DNA of 64,000 nt. Origin: Basidiobolus meristosporus CBS 931.73. Its lineage: Eukaryota > Basidiobolomycota > Basidiobolomycetes > Basidiobolales > Basidiobolaceae. The notes under the pieces are model-generated. The model did no database searches. It saw only the letters and a list, made by a program, of their open reading frames with translations, and was not told the DNA's origin. The first letter of the stretch is position 1; each line of letters opens with the position of its first letter. Positions 9,711-21,090 of the stretch are shown here, piece after piece. The stretch lies in contig MCFE01000123.1 in NCBI GenBank assembly GCA_002104905.1, forward strand, positions 62,001 to 126,000, in the 5' to 3' direction. The position numbers were made by a program, and so were the translations under genes.

Positions 9711-10444
9711 TAGACTTGTTTTGTTGGATAGTGCCACTTTGAGCCATGAGTACCAAATGATGCTGTAGTATGCCATGGAGGCCAAGTGGACCTATATATG
9801 GCCACAGAGTGTGAACCATAAGCTTGTATTTTCATGCAAAGCTGCCCTTGTGTCTCAGCCATGTACTGGAGAAAATCAGTTTTCAGCCATTCTTCTGGGA
9901 CCAATGTTTTGCAGAATTTTTTAGAGCACAGAAGGACTAAAGATATTTTTTTGCTACTCAATACCCATGTCACTATGAATCTAGCTCCTGCAGCTTGTAA
10001 CATGTCACAAACATGCATGGCATTATCTTGGTCCACTGGCACTATCTGGCTCTATATTTAAAAATTAGCCCTAAAGTAGAGCCTATGCAAAGCATTTACA
10101 GTGCCAGATAGTACCAGTGGACCAAGATGGTGCCATGCATTTTTGTGACATTTTACAAGCTACAGGTGCTAGATTCAGAGTGCCATTGGTATTAGGTACC
10201 AAATAGATATCTTAAGTTCTTTTGTGCTCTTACACATCCTGCACAACATTGATCCTAAGAAAAAGGTCAAATATTGGATCTTCTCCAGTACAATGGGTGG
10301 AACACAGGGGCTGCTTTGCATGAAGATGAAGAACTGTGTTTTACACTCTGCAGTCAAATTCAGGTCTGCTATTCATATCTGGCACACATGGGCACTATTT
10401 GGCACTTGTGGCTCAATGTGATACTATCCAATGGAACAAGTCTA
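9711..10444. repeat. Foldback (long inverted repeat) element, ~734 bp
   Basis: Two arms of about 365 bp (9711-10070 and about 10085-10444) are inverted copies of each other, around 75-80% similar by eye, separated by a short AT-rich spacer. Both ends carry AGACTTGTT...TTGGATAGT, and AAT flanks both sides, consistent with a 3-bp target duplication. The innermost parts pair closely (CCACTGGCACTATCTGGC with GCCAGATAGTACCAGTGG). No protein is encoded; the open frames here are not conserved between arms. A shorter relative lies at 19796-20234 and a right end at 2803-2890. Confidence 0.8.
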
Positions 10445-10721
10445 ATATGCAAGATCCATGGAATTTACACCATATCTCATACACACTATGTTTACCCTCA
10501 CACCAACACTAAGTCCATAATCTTCCTGCAGAGAGAGCAAACAGAAGTCAGCCTGCAATTGCAGCAAAGTTGGCAAGCTATATGCCATTGACCACAATAT
10601 GAAATTAATAGGAAACCATAGATACTTAAGATAGAGAGTATCTATTGGAGTAAAAGCATTCCACTAGGAGGAATGCATTTGCTTTTCAACAATATATCTG
10701 TATTATTGACCAAGTTGTTTA
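10445..10721. other. Anonymous host sequence of element A-II
   Basis: No gene seen. A hairpin GCATTCC...GGAATGC lies around 10650-10670. The last five bases (10717-10721, GTTTA) form the left target duplication of the family-A element that follows; the right copy is at 19622-19626. Confidence 0.5.
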
Positions 10722-11726
10722 TGTTGTAAGAGTCTTGGAGATATTGGAAGTGATTGGGAGAACAAGTAGATAATGTGGTTTTTACTTAATGATTTGTTGA
10801 ATGTAAAAGTAGTATTTATACTTTTACATGGTCTTGGCATAACAAACATGTAGAATAGGTTAAGGAAGGTCCCAAGAATATGTGTGCAAAGTTTGGGGCT
10901 GTTTGGACAACTTTGAGAATTTTCATGTTCTGGGTACCTGGTATTTTGGTGAAAATATTCTAAGTAAATCCCAACAAGGAGCTTGGTCAGTATTCTCTAG
11001 GATTTGAGGGTAATGATCTAAGTGACTAAGCTAGGTGAATATTTAGGTGGAATTACAAGTTTTTACAACACTCCCACACAGCTAAATGTTCATACTGACT
11101 AGTCTTAATTTTGACCTAAGATATTCAAACTTGTCTCTAGCTAATGGTTTAGTAAATATGTCTGCAGTCATTTCATTTGTAGGACAGTAAACTAGGCTAA
11201 CTAAGTTATTCTCTATAGCTTCATGCATGAAATGATGTCTAATATCTATGTGCTTGGTTCTAGCATGCAAAGTTGGATTTCTACCTAATTGTATACATCC
11301 ATGATTATCTTGAAACAAGGTAATAGGCGTTTTTGACATAGGCCTAAGTCTGTAAAAAGCTTTCTTAACCACATTGCTTCTTTTGTAGCTTCACAGGCTG
11401 CCATCTACTCTGCATCTGTGGTGGAAAGTGCTACGGTTGGTTGCTTTCTTGAATTCCATGAAATTGCTCCTTTACAGTAAAGAAAGGTGCATCCTGTGGT
11501 GGATCTTCTGTCTTCTAAATTTTGTCCCCAATCTGCATCAGAGTATCCCACAAGATCCTGTTCTGAGTCCTTATAAGTGTATCTTAAGCAGATATCAGCA
11601 GTTCCTTTTAGGTATCTAAAAATCCGCTAAACTGCTGCAATATGATCAGATCCATAGTTCTGATTATGTTGGCTGACAACTCCCACTGAATATGAGATTT
11701 CTGGACGTGTTCCAAGCATGATATAC

Positions 11727-12095
11727 TGTTGCAATTTAAGAAGTGATTTGGATATAAGGAACTTATCAAGAAATAGTGATAATAGTTGAACTGTTGTTTA
11801 TTCATAAAGAAGCTCAGTATTTATACCTTTGTAGAAGTAATACAGCTGCAACACTAAGTAGGGAGGGTTTCTCAATATTCAGGAGCATTCTGTAGCAGTT
11901 TCAGGGTTAGTACATAATGTTTGGTAATAGTGCTAATTTGATCCTGACGATAGGGGAATAATCATAAGATCATATATCTAGAGAAAGTGGCAAAGTTAAG
12001 GCAGTAAATGAGTCCTACAATGACTAAGACTAGCCTAGAATTGTTAAGTAAATTTTTAGCTGCTGAATGATACTAAATAGTCCAATATTTCAACA
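11727..12095 (-). repeat. 3' LTR of element B
   Basis: Begins TGTTGCAATT and ends TTTCAACA (5'-TG...CA-3' on both strands). On the coding strand its first bases TGTTGA supply the Cys codon and stop codon of gag-pol. Confidence 0.95.
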
Positions 12096-15000
12096 CTCCC
12101 CCTCAACTAAATAATTTCTTAATCCCAATTTCTCTCTAAGGATCTCAAACTGTGGCCTAGCTAGTGGTTTTGTCAATATGTCTGCCACCATTTTGTCAGT
12201 TGGGCAGTAAACCAGCTCTATTAAGTTATTTTCTACAGCTTCCCTCACAAAGTGAAGCTGTATATCAATGTGCTTAGTTCTGGCATGATTAGTAGGATTT
12301 CTAGCTAATGAAATACAACTTTGATTATCCTTGTAAATACATGTTGGTTCACCTGAATTAAAACCTAAGTCTTTGAATAATTTTCGTAGCCATATAGCCT
12401 CCTTAGTTGCTTGACATGCAGCCATATATTTGGCTTCAGTTGTAGATAGTGCCACAGTTGGTTGTTTCTTGCAATTCCAAGTAATAGCTGCACCAGCATA
12501 AAGAAATACATAGCCTGTGGTAGAGCGTCTGTCAATCAAATCCCTACCCCAATCTGAATCACTATAACCATCAAATTTTTGCCTATTAGCTGCTCCAGAG
12601 TATTCCAGTACCATATTTATGGTACCTTGTAGATATCTGAAAATCCGCTTAACTGCTGCAATTTGATCTGATCCATAATTCTGCATAAATTGACTGACTA
12701 TTCCAACTGCTACTGCAATATCTGGACGTGTAGACACCATCAAGTACATTAGGCTACCAACCATAGATTGATAGGGAAAGTTTTGGTCCATATTTGAGCC
12801 GTTTTCATCTATAACTGGCTGAGATTTGCTTAATTTCAGGTTATTGTCCATAGGGGTTGCTGCAGGCTTGCAATTTTCCATTTTGAAGCTTCTAAGAATG
12901 TCCCTGATGTACTTAGACTGATTCAGCACAATTTTCTGCGTAGGTATGTCAAATTTGACCTCAATTCCAAGAAAATAGCTCAATTTTCCAAGATCTTTCA
13001 TCTCGAACTTGCTGAAGAGATCTGATTTTGTCTGTTTAAGTGCCTCTTGATCACTTGTAGCTATAATTAGGTCGTCCACATAAAGAACTAGGATGATCAC
13101 ACCCTTTTTGAGCTGTTTCACATATATACTGTGATCTGCAGTGCTACGAGAGAACCCAATTTCCTCTAGATATGTGTCAATCTTGTTATACCATGCTCTG
13201 GGTGCCTGCTTAAGCCCATACAATGATTTTCTAAGTTTGCACACCTTATGGGGGCTTTTTGGATCGGTAAAACCTTCTGGTTGCTCCATATATATAGTTT
13301 CTTGCAAATCCCCATTTAGAAAGGCTGTTTTGACGTCCATTTGGTGTAGATCTAGACTGCGTACAGCTGCCAGGGCTAGAACTGTCCTAATAGAGTTAAA
13401 CTTGGCAACCGGAGCAAATGTTTCCTTAAAGTCTAGTCCCTGGATCTGGGAATAGCCTTTAGCTACCAATCTAGCCTTGTACTTATCAACGGCACCATTT
13501 GAGGTTATCTTGATCTTGTAGACCCATCTACATCCTATTGGCTTTCTCCCATTTGGTAAATCTACCAGTTCCCACGTTTTTGCCTTGGTCAGTGATTGGT
13601 ACTCCTCCTGCATGGCTTGTTGCCACTTAGTAGCATCTGGACCTTGCATTGCCTGTTCCAGATTCAGAGGTTTGGCACATAAGGCAAGATAAGCTTCTTC
13701 ATGATCATTGGATGTCTGCCACCAGGATCCAGGGGCATTTCTTATTCTGGTAGATCTCCTAACTGGGATAATCTGTTCTGATCTGGAACTGGCAGAAGTA
13801 TCTTCCATCTCTGGCTGGATTTGGTACGTATCTTCCTCATTTGTGTTGATTGCATCATCAGGCAGCTGGCCAATGATTTCTGTGGCTTTCTGATCTGAAT
13901 TCTCCTCAAATACAACGTCCCTGCTCTTGATCAGCTTCTGAATTTCGCCATCATACACTCTATACCCTTTAGTATCTTCACAATACCCAAGAAAGACCCC
14001 TTTTCTACTCTTTGGTTCCAACTTTGAGCGTTTTTTGTCAGGGATGTGATAAAAAACATCACTGCCAAAGATCCTGAGGTGCTGGAGATCTGGTTTTTTG
14101 CCTGTATATGCTTCAAAGGGTGTAGAATCACGTAGTGCTGTTGTTGGGCATCTGTTCTTGATGTATACAGCGGTAGCAACAGATTCAGCCCAAAACTTGT
14201 AGTCCATTCCCTTATCATGTAGCATAGATCTTCCCATCTCTACTATTGTTCTATTTGCACGTTCTGCTACTCCATTTTGCTGTGGAGTATGAGGAACTGT
14301 GGTCTGTTGAAGTATACCAGTAGACATGCAGTATTTTGCAAACTCCTTTGAGCAGTATTCTCCTCCATTGTCACTTTGTAGTACCTTCAATTTACACCCA
14401 GTTTGTGTTTCTGCCATGTTCTTGAAGTGCTTAAACGTCTCTAAAGCTTCATCCTTTGTTTTGAGGAAGTGCACCCATGTATATCTTGTCTTGTCATCAA
14501 TAAACGTCATAAAGTATCTCTTGGCTCCAAAGGACAGTGTTCTCATGGGGCCACAAATGTCTGAGTGTACAATAGCCAATATTTTGGTAGTATTGATGCC
14601 TTCTGAGCTCTTGAAACGTTGCCTAGCTTGTTTGCCATATGAACATCCCTTACAAACATTCAATTTAATTGGAATTGAGTATTTTAGGCCCAAAACAAGC
14701 TGATTTTTCACCAATTGGCTCATTTTCTGTTCCCCTATGTGTCCTAGCCTCCTATGCCACGTCTCCCAGTTGGTTTCATCAGTTTCAGCAATGTTGACAT
14801 ACTCAGGTACAATGATCTTGCATTGTAACTTGTAAATATTGTGATCACTGATTCCCAAAGCCAATTTTTGTCCATTTTCACTCAATATTGAGCAGCTCAG
14901 CTTAGTAAAAACGAATTTCAGTCCCTGAGTAGTTGCTTTACTGACTGAGAGTAGGTTCTTAGCTATTCCAGGTACATAGAGTACGTCAGTCAGTTTTGCT

Positions 15001-16007
15001 ATTGTTGCCCCTGAGTTATCACTCATATTTAGTTGTATAGACCCACTAGCGGTAGCTTCCAATGCAGAGTTATCTCCCAGATAAACCTTTCTTACGGGAA
15101 TAGTCTTTAAGTTGCTGAACCAATCCTTTATACCACAAATATGCTGTGATGCTCCAGAGTCAATATACCGTTCATTACTTCGGTTACTTGCACTCTCTTG
15201 TACAGTGACAAATAACTGTTCATCAGTAGTTATATGGTTTGCCTGCTCCAGTTTCTGTTTTTTGTCTGCTTGTTTCTTCTTGCATTCTCTTGCCCAGTGT
15301 CCTGGCTTCGTACAGTAGTTACAGCAGCCAGGTTTTCTTTGGTTTTGTTGCTTTCCCTTCTTTTCTGTATGCCTTTCTGAACTGAATAAAGCATTATCTT
15401 CAATTTTCTCTGCTTGATCATTACGTCTGAGTTCTTCATGGAGAAGTCTTCCTTTGAAATAGTCTAAAGTCAAGTTGTCTTCTCTGCTTTCAAAAGAAAG
15501 TATGAGTGGCTCATACTTGTCTGGTAGGCTGCAAAGCAGACAGAGTATCTTTTCTTCATCATCTACACCAGCATTAATACTGTAAAGTTCTTCTGCAAGT
15601 GTCTCCATTCTGGTAATGAGTTGTAGCATGTCATCATCTGGCTTTTTTCTCATGTAGAAGAACTTTTGTTTCAAATAATGCTTGCTTGATACTGACTTTG
15701 CTCTAAAGATCTTCTCTAAGGATTCCCACGCTGCTTTGGCAGTAATTGAGGCATGGATTTGTCCAATGAAGGAGTCTTGCACATTGATGCATATTGCATT
15801 GAAGGCCTTTCTCTCCTTCTCTTGAAACTTCTCCACATCTTCTGCTGTTCCTTTGGGCTCAACTTCCTTTCCTGTTACTATGTTCCAAAGCTTTCTTTCC
15901 TCAAGGTGGATCTGCATCTTGATTCTCCAAAGTCTATAGTTCTTCCCATCAAACCTCTCCTTTACAGGGAAGATGTTGGTATTGCTTTGTTTGCTGGTAG
16001 AAGTCAT
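12090..16007 (-). CDS. Copia gag-pol polyprotein, 1305 aa
   Basis: A single open frame encodes all the activities needed for copia-type retrotransposition. Residues ~10-200 are the gag (UBN2-like) domain. The zinc knuckle CX2CX4HX4C is at C229-C232-H237-C242. The aspartic protease has DSG at 283-285. The integrase zinc site uses H418, H423, C452 and C455, with catalytic D483, D546 and E582. Reverse transcriptase has YVDD at 976-979. RNase H ends the protein (D1152 and E1191 visible in SDWG and TEAKYM). The length is normal for Ty1/copia. The ORF runs through the polypurine tract and stops on TGTTGA at the LTR edge. No stop or frameshift is seen, so it could be autonomous. Confidence 0.95.
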   Translation of the reverse strand: MTSTSKQSNTNIFPVKERFDGKNYRLWRIKMQIHLEERKLWNIVTGKEVEPKGTAEDVEKFQEKERKAFNAICINVQDSFIGQIHASITAKAAWESLEKIFRAKSVSSKHYLKQKFFYMRKKPDDDMLQLITRMETLAEELYSINAGVDDEEKILCLLCSLPDKYEPLILSFESREDNLTLDYFKGRLLHEELRRNDQAEKIEDNALFSSERHTEKKGKQQNQRKPGCCNYCTKPGHWARECKKKQADKKQKLEQANHITTDEQLFVTVQESASNRSNERYIDSGASQHICGIKDWFSNLKTIPVRKVYLGDNSALEATASGSIQLNMSDNSGATIAKLTDVLYVPGIAKNLLSVSKATTQGLKFVFTKLSCSILSENGQKLALGISDHNIYKLQCKIIVPEYVNIAETDETNWETWHRRLGHIGEQKMSQLVKNQLVLGLKYSIPIKLNVCKGCSYGKQARQRFKSSEGINTTKILAIVHSDICGPMRTLSFGAKRYFMTFIDDKTRYTWVHFLKTKDEALETFKHFKNMAETQTGCKLKVLQSDNGGEYCSKEFAKYCMSTGILQQTTVPHTPQQNGVAERANRTIVEMGRSMLHDKGMDYKFWAESVATAVYIKNRCPTTALRDSTPFEAYTGKKPDLQHLRIFGSDVFYHIPDKKRSKLEPKSRKGVFLGYCEDTKGYRVYDGEIQKLIKSRDVVFEENSDQKATEIIGQLPDDAINTNEEDTYQIQPEMEDTSASSRSEQIIPVRRSTRIRNAPGSWWQTSNDHEEAYLALCAKPLNLEQAMQGPDATKWQQAMQEEYQSLTKAKTWELVDLPNGRKPIGCRWVYKIKITSNGAVDKYKARLVAKGYSQIQGLDFKETFAPVAKFNSIRTVLALAAVRSLDLHQMDVKTAFLNGDLQETIYMEQPEGFTDPKSPHKVCKLRKSLYGLKQAPRAWYNKIDTYLEEIGFSRSTADHSIYVKQLKKGVIILVLYVDDLIIATSDQEALKQTKSDLFSKFEMKDLGKLSYFLGIEVKFDIPTQKIVLNQSKYIRDILRSFKMENCKPAATPMDNNLKLSKSQPVIDENGSNMDQNFPYQSMVGSLMYLMVSTRPDIAVAVGIVSQFMQNYGSDQIAAVKRIFRYLQGTINMVLEYSGAANRQKFDGYSDSDWGRDLIDRRSTTGYVFLYAGAAITWNCKKQPTVALSTTEAKYMAACQATKEAIWLRKLFKDLGFNSGEPTCIYKDNQSCISLARNPTNHARTKHIDIQLHFVREAVENNLIELVYCPTDKMVADILTKPLARPQFEILREKLGLRNYLVEGEC

Positions 16008-16044
16008 CTTTTAGAATAGATTAAGGCAATTGGGGCTCATAACC

Positions 16045-16413
16045 TGTTGCAATTTAAGAAGTGATTTGGATATAAGGAACTTATCAAGAAATAGTGATAA
16101 CAGTTGAACTGTTGTTTATTCATAAAGAAGCTCAGTATTTATACCTTTGTAGAAGTAATACAGCTGCAACACTAAGTAGGGAGGGTTTCTCAATACTCAG
16201 GAGCATTCTGTAACAGTTTCAGGGTTAGTACATAATGTTTGGTAATAGTGCTAATTTGATCCTGACTATAGGGGAATAATCATAAGATCATATATCTAGA
16301 GAAAGTGGCAAAGTTAAGGCAGTAAATGAGTCCTACAGTGACTAAGACTAGCCTAGAATTGTTAAGTAAATTTTTAGCTGCTGAATGATACCAAATAGTC
16401 CAATATTTCAACA
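16045..16413 (-). repeat. 5' LTR of element B
   Basis: Same length as the 3' LTR with about six substitutions, four of them transitions of the C/T type. Followed by target duplication TATAC. Confidence 0.95.
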
Positions 16414-17218
16414 TATACATCAGACTGCCGACCATAGATAGATAAGGAAAGTCAGGGCTTTCAGATGGCACCAAGCTCTCTTGATTTGGTTGAGTTTTGA
16501 CCAAGTTAAGGTTTGTCTCCATTGGGGTAGCTTTCTTTAGTATATCTTGAATATACTTGGATTGACTTAGGGTGATAGTCTGGGTACTTCTGTGTATGGA
16601 GAACTTAGTCCCTAAGTAGTAACTAAGTTCTTCTAGATTGGACATCTTGGACTCCTTAGATAGGCTGGATTTAGTCTCTTCCAATGTTTCTAGGTTATTG
16701 GCAGCTATAATAAGATCATCCACATATAGAGCAAATAGAACTGGATTTGCTCTATCTGGCTTATAGTATATACTTTAGTCAGCATTACTTCTTTTGAAAC
16801 TCAAAGATTCCAAATAAGAATCTATCTTGCAATTCCAGGCTCTTGGTGATTGTTTGAGACCATATAGTGACTTTTTAAGCTTGCAGACCAAATGGGGGTT
16901 ATCTTGGTCAACAAACCCATCAGGCTGGTTCATATACACATCCTCATCAAGTTCTCCATTCAAAAATGCAGTTTTTACATCCATTTGATGAATAAAAAAC
17001 TTATATTTGGCTGCAATAGCCAATATTAATCTGATGGAATTAAACTTGGCTACTGGTGCAAAGGTCTCAGTATAGTAAAGTCCTTTTGTTTGAGAGTTTC
17101 CTTTGGCTACAAGTCTTGCTTTGTATCTTTCAATTGTACCATAGCCTTGAATTTTGTCTTGAAGACCCATCTTCATCCAATTAATTTTTGGTTGATTGGT
17201 AATTTGACTAAGTCCCAA
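16280..17218 (-). pseudogene. Reverse transcriptase fragments of element A-II
   Basis: Two overlapping-family pieces are open: 16775-17218 (RT palm start with KARLVAKGNSQ, QMDVKTAFLNGELDED and YGLKQSPRAW) and the upstream-coded remnant below 16723 (MDDLIIAANN, followed by SKYIQDIL). The YVDD motif region is split by a stop near 16776. The lowest ~130 bases, up to 16413, are the LTR of element B, not RT. Confidence 0.7.
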
Positions 17219-18062
17219 GTTTGATTTTCCATCAGGGCCTGATATTCCTCAGTCATTGCAGATCTCCAGAGCTTTGTCTGAGGGCTATTTAGGGCCTCTT
17301 TTACAGTCTGGGATTCATCAACATGGACTGAATAGGCATAGGCTTAGTTTGTACCCTCATTGATATAGTAATTTGGGCTATTTCTTGTCCAATTGGATCT
17401 CCGGGCATTTGATACTGGAATGATCACTTCTAGCATATTCCTGGGCACCAATTCTGGCTAAATCACGGTTGTAGAGTCCTCTGGAGTGAGAAAATTTTCA
17501 TTGTTTTGCTCTGATTCAATCCTGACAATTGGTGGACTTGAGATCAAATTTTGGTCATCATTTGATGTCATTTTTTGTGAAAATTTTGAATTTTCATCAA
17601 ACAACACATCCCTGGGCTTGATAAGCTTCTTTGCTTTAGTATTGTAGAGTCTATATGCCTTACTCTCATTGCAGTAGCCCTAAAATAAGCATTTTACACT
17701 TTTTGGCTCAAATTTTGACTGATTTCCGGCCAGTTTTTTGGCATATGCTGTACACGCAAATATTCTTAGATGTTCTGCACTTGGTATGTATCCATACCAT
17801 GCTTCAAATGGAGTAGAATTGCAAAGTATTCTGTTATAACTCCTATTTTTAAGAACTTAGACAGAGCTTCTTCCTTTCTCTTTATGAAGAAGACCCAAAT
17901 GTATTTTGTATAATCATCAATAAAAGAGTTTTAATACTTTGCCGTGCCCAAGGATAAATTTTGCATAGGTCCACACAGATCTGAGTGAATTAGATCTAAT
18001 TTTTTCTTAGTTTTGATCAACACAGAGCTCTTGAATTGTTGTCTGGCTTGTTTCCCATATAT

Positions 18063-19100
18063 TCAGGCTTCACAGTGCTCCAAACTAGCTAGGGGATCAA
18101 TTTTCACTCCAGAAATTAGCTGATCTTTGATCATTTTAGGCAAATAATCAAAATTGATGTGTCCAAATCTCCTGTGCCAAAGCATTTGTGTTTCTTCATT
18201 TAAGTTACTTATATTGGCCTCCAAATATGTTGGAATGTAGGTCAACCTGTATATATTCTGATCTCTGAAGCCCAAAGCAATATGGGCACCATTTTGATCA
18301 GTGATCCTGCATCCAGAATTGTCAAAACTGAAACAGAGTCCTTCTGCTGTGGCTTTGCTTACAGAGAGTATGTTCTTGGCTATTTCTGGTACATAGAGTA
18401 CTTCTTTAAAGGTCAGTGTATGGCTTCCTTCACTGCTTCTTTGGTTTACTTGGATAGTTCCTTCTCCCACTGCATCAAGTGTTCTATTGTCACCCATGAA
18501 AACCTTCTTATTTGAAATTTCTTGATATTGGGTAAAAAGTTCTTTTTGGTGTGTAAAGTGTTGAGAAGCTCCAGAGTCAATATACCACATCTGAGAATCC
18601 TTGTTTGTGGTCATATTTAGTGCAGATATGAATAGTCTATCTTCAGTTGTTGCAGCATTTCCATATTCAGGCTTCTTTTGCTGATAATCTCTCTTTTTGA
18701 GACACTGGTCTGATGTATGTCCTTCCCTTTTGCAGTAGTTGCAAAATAGGTTGCTGTTGCCTTTGTAGGGTCTTGTGTACCTCCTTTGTTGGTTATCATT
18801 GCTTATTAAAGCATTTTCTTCTTCCTTCTTATTGGCGCTTGATTTTCTTAATTCTTCATCCAGGAGCCTTCCATATATGTAATTAAAGGTCAAATCTTCA
18901 GTTCTGGACTCAAGGGCTGATACAAGGCCCTGCAACTTGTCTGTCAGGCTATGCAGGATGGTAACTATCACATCCTCATCAGTAGTTGGTACGCTCACAG
19001 ATTCCATCTCATCTACCAGCAGGGTAATTCTGTTAATTAGATTTTTCATTACTTCTCCTGGCAGCATCTTTATAGTAAAGAATTTTTGTCTCAGATACAT
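18063..19100 (-). pseudogene. Gag-protease remnant of element A-II, 345 codons
   Basis: The longest open piece of family A. It contains the second half of gag, a zinc knuckle CNYCKREGHTSDQC (CX2CX4HX4C), the protease motif YIDSGASQHF, and the start of the GAG-pre-integrase domain (HRRFGHINFDY). It is cut off by stops at both ends. It can serve as a reference for the other, more decayed family-A copies. Confidence 0.85.
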
Positions 19101-19795
19101 TTTCTTGGCAGCTGAACATGACTGGTAGGTGTCTTCTTATGCTTTCCAGGCATTCTTTGCCGTTTTTGCTCTTGAGCATAGAATTAGCAATGTGGCCTTG
19201 ACACTAAGACAAATGCAGTTAAAGGCACTTTGTTCTTTCTTCTGGTACTTTAAGGCTTCCTTTCCCATGTTTTTAGGAGGGCATTCTTCTCCCATGACAA
19301 TATCCCAACAGAACAAGTAGATAATGTGGTTTTCACTTAATGATTTATTGAATGTAAAAGTAGTATTTATACTTTTACCTAGTCTTGGCATTACAAACAC
19401 ATAGAATAGGTTAAGGAAGGTCCCAAGAACATGTGTGCAAAGTTTGGGGCTGTTTGGACAACTTTGAGAATTTTCATGTTCTGGGTACCTGGTATTTTAG
19501 TGGAAATATTCTAAGTAAATCATGACAAGGAATTTGGTCAGTATTCTCTAGGATATGAGGGTAATGATCTAATTGACTAAGTTAGGTGAATATTTAGGTG
19601 GAATTACAAATTTTTACAATAGTTTATAGGGCATCACAAGCTGTGTGAGCACTTCACGATGCCAGAAAAATTTAAAAGAATTGAAAAGACACTACAGAGT
19701 ATCTGCTACCCTGAGTACTTCTCACAGGGTCCAATCAAAATTCAGATTCATATACAACAATATAAGTGCAAGGACTGGATGAACTGGATATGTAC

Positions 19796-20234
19796 TAGAC
19801 TTCTTCTGTTGGATAGTGCCCTATTGATCCATGAGTTCCAGGTGATGCCATAGCATGCCAGGGAAGCCAAGTGAACATATACTTGGCCACAGAGTGTGGA
19901 ACAAAGCTATGCATCTTCATTCAAAGCAGCCCCTATGTTTCACCTATTTTGCAGGAGAAAATCCTTTTTTTGGTCTTTTTTGGATCTATGTTGTGCAGGA
20001 TGTGTAAGAGCACAGATTGACTGAAGACATGCATCTGGTACTTAATACTCATGGCACTCTGAATCTAGCTCCTGTGGCTTGTAGCATGTCACAAAAATGC
20101 ATGGCGCTATCTTGGTCCACTGGTACTACTGGGTGCTATGAGTGCCAAGGAAAGGTTCACTTGGCCTCCCTGGCACACTATGGCACTATTTGGCACTCAT
20201 TGCTCAATGAGGCCTATCCAACACAACAAGTCTA
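19796..20234. repeat. Asymmetric foldback element, ~439 bp
   Basis: Carries a full left arm like that of the 9711-10444 element and only the outer ~110 bp of the right arm. It ends in ...CTATCCAACACAACAAGTCTA. The inner half of the right arm is missing. No clear target duplication is visible. Confidence 0.65.
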
Positions 20235-21090
20235 TGTATTCAGGCATCCTTCTGCAGCCATTTCTACCAAGAGTACTTTGGAAGCATTGGGAGCTCAATG
20301 TGCACATTGTGGGAGTATTTATCCAGAAACAAATCACCAATGCCAACTTAACACATCTACAGCTTTTATGCAAGAGGGTTGTGACAGGATTTGAACTGCT
20401 ATACTACAAACATAAGCCTGAATGTGTAGATCTCTGCCACTACTGTATCCATTCTCTACTCCAGCTTGCTTGATGTGTTGACAATACTGGTCCTTACTTC
20501 ACCTTTTGGGAACTTTTTGCGAAGTAGATGTGTGGGGAAATATGAAGACAAGTCAAATTGCAGGTACCACCATACCAATCTCATCAAGAAAAATACCTTT
20601 AAGTCTGTCATGAACTTGATGAGTTGGCATATGAAGGACAGCTAGGACCAGTTGGAAAATACTGAGGACAGATGTGCACATTGAGGCACCTATGCCTATG
20701 GCATTAAAAAGCTAAGCAGCTCCAATATGTGGGTAATAAGCTAAGGGATGCAAAGTTAGGTTGGGTACAACAAGCAACTATTTATTCTTAGGAAAATCTA
20801 CAAGGTATGCCCAATGTCTCTTTGTCACAAGTCAATTTCTACACCATTCATTAAAGTATCCACACAAACAAAAGCCAGAACATACCTTCAAGGGGGACTA
20901 GAATCCAGCAGGGAGAAAGAATATATTGGCTAAGTACCAAGAAGTTCTTTGCCAATATTCAGGAGGTATTCATAGTGGCAGTAGTGACAACTAAGCATAT
21001 GGTTGCAAGATGTATATGTTGCCAGTAATACAAGGTGTATGGCAACTTTGCAAGCATTGCACTAAAAAGCTGCAAGGTTGAGGTGATAGA

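Larger units (their letters stand above)
11727..16413 (-). mobile_element. Full-length Ty1/copia element B, TSD TATAC, apparently intact
   Basis: LTRs of 369 bp at 11727-12095 and 16045-16413 differ at about six positions by eye (~1.6%). TATAC flanks both sides (11722-11726 and 16414-16418). The coding strand has a primer-binding site GGTTATGAGCCCCA at 16044-16031, next to the 5' LTR. A GAGGGGGAG polypurine tract abuts the 3' LTR. One gag-pol ORF fills the interior. It is inserted into the pol of element A-II, and the undisturbed target can be seen at 42330-42345 in a related copy. Unlike its neighbours it retains many CpGs, which fits a recent insertion. Confidence 0.95.
10722..19621 (-). 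mobile_element. Ty1/copia element A-II with element B nested inside; TSD GTTTA
   Basis: The 3' LTR is at 10722-11070, followed by CTCCCACACAGCT (polypurine tract on the coding strand), and the pol 3' end at 11071-11721. Element B interrupts at 11727-16413. Pol then continues at 16419 and runs to gag near 19300, with the 5' LTR at about 19311-19621. The primer-binding region and gag start are deleted, so the LTR is fused directly to gag. Flanking GTTTA occurs at 10717-10721 and 19622-19626. Surviving open pieces include RNase H (11082-11372), RT (16280-17218) and gag-protease (18063-19100). Multiple stops make it defective. Confidence 0.88.

Noticed and set aside
9707-10591. Open frames within the foldback element
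   Set aside because: They are not conserved between the two arms and have no motif.
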